17,385 bases of DNA from Caryophanales bacterium UBA6768. GTDB lineage: Bacteria; Bacillota; Bacilli; Bacillales_D; Amphibacillaceae. This document shows, piece after piece, positions 14,910 to 17,385 of the stretch; the first letter of the stretch is position 1, and the number at the start of each line of letters is the position of its first letter. The notes below the pieces were generated by a model. The model had not been told where the DNA came from and did not search any database. It was given only the letters and a program-made list of their open reading frames with translations. The position numbers were made by a program, and so were the translations under genes. The stretch is from positions 1 to 17,385 of the forward strand of contig DKGO01000113.1 in assembly GCA_002453315.1 (NCBI GenBank), in the 5' to 3' direction.

Positions 14910-16316
14910 TCAACCTTGTTCCTTCTGCGGTTGTTGTGTATCATCTCCATCTCTACGAGACTCTAATTCTAAAATAATCTCTCTAAAATTTTCTTTGTTT
15001 AGTTTAAAGCGTCCGGTAAATATAATGGAGATGATGAAAAAGATAATTGGTAAACCGACAATAATTACCCGAACAGCAGTAATAGCTGAATCTGGTTGAA
15101 CAATATCAGCAACGGCTTCATCCGGATTTGCTTCCACATATCCGAAATAACTTAACAGCAGTCCAACCCCACCAACAGCAATACCAGATGCCGCCTTATT
15201 AAAAAATGAGATAATACCATTAAATGCTCCTTCCCTTCTTACTCCATTATGATATTCGTCTACATCAATAATATCGGGTAAAATAGACATTGGAATAATT
15301 TGACAAGCGGCGAGTCCCCCACCAAGTAGTATTAAAAAGCCTACAATCATTACCGTGTTTCCCACCGGTATTAGTAATCCGATACATAGTGCTATCATCA
15401 TATAAATTGCGCCAACAATATAGGATATTTTCTTACCAAATTTATGAATAAATAAGGTCCAAACTGGCGCTAGTAATAATGCCGTAATAATCGGGATGGC
15501 CATATAAATAGCAGCGTCACCTTTAATTTTCAAAACATCTCCTAAATAAAAAATGGCTAAGGCCATAACGACAGCAAGCGCTGATGTATTAAATAAATAC
15601 ATTCCGGTTACATTACGAAATTCGTCATTTTTAAAAAAAGTTGTAATGGTTGTAAAGGAACCTTCGTAATTACTTCGATTTCCCTCGATTCTTTCTTTAG
15701 ATATAAATCCTGTTTGCCAAAGGGCAATCATCATAACGATCCCAAAGATGATCCCCATATATAAAAAACTTGTCGTTCTACCATAATGACTGAATATGAC
15801 ATCAGTAATAAGGGGTATACCGGCAGCAGCAAATAATGTTCCAATAAATGAAAATCCAACCCGGAAACTTGATAAGACGGTTCGTTCATCATAATTTTGT
15901 GTCATTTGTGCCATTAAGGACCCGTAAGGTACGGCTACTATCGTATATGCTGTGTTAAACAAAATATATATGATTAAATAATAAGAAAAGCGGCCCATTT
16001 CGGTCAATTCGGGCACATACCAAATGGCCATAAAGAATAAACCAAATGGAATGGCTCCGAACATTATATATGGTCTTCTACGCCCCATTGAAGAATTCGT
16101 ATTATCGGATATTCTCCCCATAAAATAATCAGTAACCGCATCCCAAACTTTCGCTACCAAGAAAATGATTCCTGCCAATCCGGGGGATATAGCCCCTACA
16201 TTTACAATAAACCATAACATGTAGAAATTAATCCCATCAAAGGCTATATTAATTGCTGTATCACCAAATCCGTAAGCCATCTTTTCTCGTAACGGTATGA
16301 CATATCCTTTTTTCAT
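14910..16316 (-). CDS. GPH-family sugar:cation symporter (MelB/YicJ-like)
   Basis: A 468-residue, 12-helix secondary transporter of the glycoside-pentoside-hexuronide:cation family. The helix-2 signature is clear: D59-A-V-T-D63-Y with MGRISD following and then GRRRPYIMFGAIPFG; in MelB the equivalent aspartates bind the coupling cation. The mid-protein loop VPYGSLMAQMTQNYDERTVL is also typical. The C-terminus is charged (RRDGDDTQQPQKEQ). The ATG at 16316 has GGGGAGGA (16330-16323) upstream. It lies 102 bp downstream of a probable carbohydrate-active enzyme on the same strand, so import of an oligosaccharide or glycoside is likely. The sugar and the cation (H+ or Na+) are unknown. Its 3' end runs into the repeat array. 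Confidence 0.93.
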   Translation of the reverse strand: MKKGYVIPLREKMAYGFGDTAINIAFDGINFYMLWFIVNVGAISPGLAGIIFLVAKVWDAVTDYFMGRISDNTNSSMGRRRPYIMFGAIPFGLFFMAIWYVPELTEMGRFSYYLIIYILFNTAYTIVAVPYGSLMAQMTQNYDERTVLSSFRVGFSFIGTLFAAAGIPLITDVIFSHYGRTTSFLYMGIIFGIVMMIALWQTGFISKERIEGNRSNYEGSFTTITTFFKNDEFRNVTGMYLFNTSALAVVMALAIFYLGDVLKIKGDAAIYMAIPIITALLLAPVWTLFIHKFGKKISYIVGAIYMMIALCIGLLIPVGNTVMIVGFLILLGGGLAACQIIPMSILPDIIDVDEYHNGVRREGAFNGIISFFNKAASGIAVGGVGLLLSYFGYVEANPDEAVADIVQPDSAITAVRVIIVGLPIIFFIISIIFTGRFKLNKENFREIILELESRRDGDDTQQPQKEQG

Positions 16317-16392
16317 TTATTGTCCTCCCCGTATGCTATTTAAAAATGTTGTATCAGAGCACCTATTATTCTATTATTTTTAAAAATATTCT

Positions 16393-16404
16393 ACATAAAT
16401 ATGT
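16393..16404. promoter_or_regulatory. Small palindrome before the symporter gene
   Basis: ACATA-AA-TATGT is a perfect 5-bp-arm inverted repeat in the gap between the two sugar-related genes. It might be an operator half of a symporter promoter, but no good -35/-10 pair or catabolite-control (cre) site was seen nearby. Confidence 0.2.
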
Positions 16405-16418
16405 AAAAATCCATTCCC

Positions 16419-17385
16419 TTAACGTTCCTTTTCAAGTTGAATGATGGTAGAATTTGGTTTTATAGTAATTGTATTTCCCCCCTTTTTGATAATGGTAGCA
16501 TCATGAACAATAAGTCGATTAATTTGTTTTGAAATAATCGTCAACTCACTATCAACTTGAACAGAAATTTTCATACTAGCTAAACCTCCAATTAACAATT
16601 TATTAAAATTTTTCCCTAAACTTTGATAGACACCGCCTTCGTATCGCATATTGATTAAATAGTTATTTTCCACATCTATTCCGGAAATTTCATTAAATGT
16701 TTCTTCATATTTAATTAAAAAGTAATTCCCTGTCGTAGAATACGTGTTTGACGGGTATTTCATCCCTAAATAACTTCTTTTATCCCGCTTAAGAAGTTGG
16801 GTAGGTTCATAAATGAATAGATAAGGATAGTGGGGGATACCTGGAATCATATCGGGAGTATAAGAAGCAGTCATCCCGCCAATTGGTTCCACCTTTGCCA
16901 TATTCGTTATAAACCCGTTATATGCTTCCAGCAAATACGAAAACTCAGCGGTAATTAAAGCATAATAGATTTTCGCCTCGGCAGACCATAATGTCCAGGA
17001 ATGTCCTGCATTATAAGATGGACCATAATCGTTAGATTCATATTGCGTTTCCCAAAAACGGATTGATGACATGTACATTTTTGCATCGTAGGTCGTTATT
17101 TCTAACACTCGATGTAGATGGAGCATTTTTTCAGCCATTTCTACGTAGTTGGGTTTATTTTCTATATGGTAGCAATAATATAAAATTGATAGTGCACTAC
17201 AAGAGATTGAACCATCTTCCGTACAACTTTCACCTTCTGTTGGAAAGGATAGCCCACGATCAACAATATGCTTTGTCATTTTAGCCGCTACTAAGCGATA
17301 CGATTCTGTTAATGAATTTTCTCCCAATTTTTCACATAACCTTATTAGTTTTACAAATAGCACGACAGGGGTATGAACAGTCGTG
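16419..17385 (-). CDS. Probable carbohydrate-active enzyme (partial, N-terminus beyond the window)
   Basis: The frame is open from the right window edge to a TAA at 16421-16419, giving 321 visible residues of the C-terminal part. A GTG at 17363 is not taken as the start because the frame continues upstream (TTVHTPVVLFVKLIRL). Helix-rich text with FPTEGESCTEDGSISC and then NDYGPSYNAGHSWTLWSAEA suggests an (alpha/alpha)-barrel of the kind used by many glycosidases and polysaccharide lyases, followed by a beta-rich C-terminal region (about the last 100 residues). The acidic Glu/Asp-rich segment and the G-H-x-W-x-L-W motif could line the active site. I cannot assign a CAZy family. Its neighbour, a GPH symporter, supports a role in sugar breakdown. 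The name is inference from fold-like pattern and context. Confidence 0.55.
   Translation of the reverse strand, partial: TTVHTPVVLFVKLIRLCEKLGENSLTESYRLVAAKMTKHIVDRGLSFPTEGESCTEDGSISCSALSILYYCYHIENKPNYVEMAEKMLHLHRVLEITTYDAKMYMSSIRFWETQYESNDYGPSYNAGHSWTLWSAEAKIYYALITAEFSYLLEAYNGFITNMAKVEPIGGMTASYTPDMIPGIPHYPYLFIYEPTQLLKRDKRSYLGMKYPSNTYSTTGNYFLIKYEETFNEISGIDVENNYLINMRYEGGVYQSLGKNFNKLLIGGLASMKISVQVDSELTIISKQINRLIVHDATIIKKGGNTITIKPNSTIIQLEKER

Noticed and set aside
16317..16418. Catabolite-control (cre) site before the symporter
   Set aside because: No sequence close to the cre consensus was found; only a small ACATA/TATGT palindrome.

Overview
The window is AT-rich, low-GC Gram-positive DNA from an endospore-forming member of the Bacillaceae. 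The evidence is a near-complete GerE spore regulator, a GerM lipoprotein and the gene order racE-gerM-rph-ysnA(rdgB)-ysnB familiar from Bacillus subtilis. The genus cannot be fixed from sequence alone.

Layout. 1-286 (minus): start of a protein made of 14-residue coiled-coil repeats that runs off the left edge. 733-960 (minus): gerE with its own terminator. 1147-5058 (plus): racE, gerM, rph, rdgB and ysnB, tightly packed and probably read together. 5083-5346: a tRNA-Gly(TCC)/tRNA-Arg(TCT) unit with a consensus sigma-A promoter and a strong terminator. About 5.35-12.5 kb: a looser accessory region. It holds a TetR repressor (minus), a pair of small membrane proteins (a 4-TM protein of unknown function and a DoxX-like protein), an alpha/beta hydrolase and an MMPL/RND-type exporter, separated by long spacers that contain several short decayed coding fragments. 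12535-14291: a metallo-beta-lactamase-fold hydrolase followed by an aspartate-dehydrogenase-like NAD enzyme. 14298-14899: a 52-bp tandem repeat array filling the convergent gap. 14910-17385 (minus): a GPH-family sugar/cation symporter and, upstream, the C-terminal part of a probable carbohydrate-active enzyme.

How the parts work together. The left block combines spore development (GerE, GerM) with housekeeping: D-glutamate for peptidoglycan, tRNA 3' trimming and nucleotide-pool cleaning. The TetR block looks like a self-contained regulon. Nearly the same 21-bp operator lies in the -35/-10 spacer of both the tetR promoter and the promoter before the membrane-protein pair, so the repressor probably controls itself and the pair. 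The symporter and its upstream partner look like an oligosaccharide uptake and processing unit.

The most interesting items are the twin operators controlling an uncharacterised membrane-protein pair, the exactly phased 52-bp hairpin array, and the cluster of gene remnants downstream of a tRNA-Arg gene that lacks an encoded CCA end.
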